Of a stretch of 6,527 nucleotides of DNA, positions 6,036-6,527 are shown piece by piece. Origin of the DNA: an uncultured Eisenbergiella sp. (GTDB taxonomy: Bacteria > Bacillota > Clostridia > Lachnospirales > Lachnospiraceae); NCBI GenBank assembly GCA_947626725.1, contig CANQTI010000108.1, positions 1 through 6,527 of the forward strand, written 5' to 3'. Both the position numbers and the translations under genes were made by a program. The notes below the pieces were generated by a model that had not been told where the DNA came from, searched no databases, and saw only the letters and a list, made by a program, of their open reading frames with translations. The first letter of the stretch is position 1. Each line of letters begins with the position of its first letter.

Positions 6036-6064
6036 TGGTATTCGGAGAAAAAGTGTGCTATGAT
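6036..6064 (+). promoter_or_regulatory. Probable promoter of the HD-domain gene
   Basis: TGCTATGAT (6056-6064) is an extended -10 element (TGn followed by TATGAT). The -35 position (about 6036-6041) is weak, which is tolerable with an extended -10. A small palindrome GAATA-N6-TATTC (6028-6043) overlaps it and could be an operator. The leader of about 84 nt is GC-rich and can form a stem CGCACG/CGTGCG (6092-6097 with 6125-6130) just before the ribosome binding site. Confidence 0.5.
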
Positions 6065-6141
6065 TAAAAATAATGGGATAATGCGGCGAAACGCACGGCG
6101 GCGCGGGCAGGAACGGATCTGCGGCGTGCGCGAAAAAGGGC

Positions 6142-6148
6142 AAAGGAG
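6142..6148 (+). promoter_or_regulatory. Ribosome binding site that fixes the HD-domain gene start
   Basis: AAAGGAG, 6 nt before the GTG at 6155-6157. No in-frame ATG lies upstream before the stop at 6071, and the next in-frame ATG (codon 20) has no comparable site, so GTG is the best start. Confidence 0.7.
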
Positions 6149-6154
6149 ACACGG

Positions 6155-6527
6155 GTGAACAGGCAGGGGCGGATCAGACAAAAACTGGAACGGCGCCGGG
6201 CGCGCAGGGAGATGCTGCGGGCCGAGATCGAGCGTCATGCGAAGGATATTCTGGAATCCCGCAATTTCAGACGGTCCGATTCCTTTATCCAGCACGGCGC
6301 GGTCTCCGTCAGAAGCCACTGCCTGAGCGTGGCGGAGTGCAGCCTGCTGATCGAAAAGCGGCTGAACAGGCTGGGCGTCCGCTGTGCGGAGCGGGACCTG
6401 GTGCGGGGTGCGCTGCTCCACGATTATTTTCTGTATGACTGGCACGGCAGGCCCGGCGGGGACCACCGCCGTCTGCACGGCTTTTATCATCCGGGCGTGG
6501 CGCTGCGCAACGCCGGCCGGGAATATG
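6155..6527 (+). CDS. HD-domain phosphohydrolase (N-terminal 124 codons; cut by window edge)
   Basis: A metal-dependent phosphohydrolase of the HD superfamily, probably cytoplasmic. The visible part starts with an Arg/Glu-rich helical segment (about 1-35), then FIQHGAVSVRSHCLSVA (44-60, with the first metal-ligand candidate H55), and the diagnostic VRGALLHDYFLYDWH (83-97, H89-D90). It continues with LHGFYHPGVALRNA (107-120), where H108 and H112 may complete the site. The LLHDYFLYDWH...LHGF.HP pattern is one I know from uncharacterised Firmicute HD proteins; the natural substrate is unknown. The GTG start is chosen on its ribosome binding site. The gene is divergent from the small membrane protein gene and shares only the intergenic space with the signalling module, so a functional link is not shown. 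Conserved C-terminal residues lie outside the window. Confidence 0.87.
   Translation, partial: MNRQGRIRQKLERRRARREMLRAEIERHAKDILESRNFRRSDSFIQHGAVSVRSHCLSVAECSLLIEKRLNRLGVRCAERDLVRGALLHDYFLYDWHGRPGGDHRRLHGFYHPGVALRNAGREY

Larger units (their letters stand above)
5804..6154. other. Divergent intergenic region, no protein gene recognised
   Basis: This 351-base stretch holds the minus-strand promoter and A-rich direct half-sites at 5853-5898, the plus-strand terminator or attenuator structure at 5921-5971, and the plus-strand promoter and leader from about 6028. A 25-codon arginine-rich open frame (6081-6158) overlaps the HD-gene start by 4 nt but lacks a ribosome binding site. I see no tRNA, riboswitch class or mobile element in it. 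Confidence 0.6.

Noticed and set aside
6023..6490. Open frame of 155 codons on the minus strand
   Set aside because: Antisense to the HD-domain gene, whose HD motif and ribosome binding site are clear on the plus strand.

Overview
The window looks like a GC-rich chromosomal segment of a Firmicute, most likely a carbohydrate-degrading gut Clostridium relative (Lachnospiraceae, Oscillospirales or Christensenellales type). The clues are strong GGAGG-type ribosome binding sites, a Firmicute-style GH36 alpha-galactosidase, and a two-component operon with small membrane proteins of a kind familiar from gut Clostridia. The genus cannot be fixed from the sequence. All genes are on the minus strand except the last, a partial gene on the plus strand at the right edge.

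Layout from left to right. (1) 1-1721, minus: the first 573 codons of a GH36 alpha-galactosidase, cut by the left edge before its C-terminal domain. It has its own promoter, with a LacI/CcpA-like palindrome at the predicted transcription start. (2) 1927-5353, minus: one transcription unit, read right to left. It has a promoter at about 5321-5353, an OmpR/PhoB-type response regulator (223 aa), a sensor histidine kinase (366 aa, GTG start, 4-nt overlap), a 304-aa multi-pass membrane protein of unknown function (26-nt overlap), six copies of a 25-bp tandem repeat that begin over that gene's stop codon, a 127-aa two-helix membrane protein, and a rho-independent terminator. (3) 5367-5880, minus: a separate small membrane protein gene upstream of the regulator. 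It appears broken by a single-base insertion near 5523. Removing one base restores a 122-aa protein that ends just before a hairpin terminator. (4) 5804-6154: intergenic, holding the promoter region of the small gene, a terminator or attenuator-like hairpin set on the plus strand, and a probable extended -10 promoter. (5) 6155-6527, plus: the N-terminal 124 codons of an HD-domain phosphohydrolase, cut by the right edge.

The middle block reads as one signalling module: a two-component system, a polytopic membrane protein, and two small membrane proteins that share a Gly-Met-Cys / Pro-Gly-hydrophobic-Gly helix module. The 122-aa protein carries this module twice and the 127-aa protein once. The promoters of the regulator operon and of the 122-aa gene share an AACATT element exactly 7 nt upstream of the -10 box, with further AACA half-sites about one helical turn upstream and poor -35 boxes. 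This is what would be expected if the response regulator activates both promoters, but that is inference. The best candidates for undescribed biology are this module and the 25-bp repeat array inside its operon.
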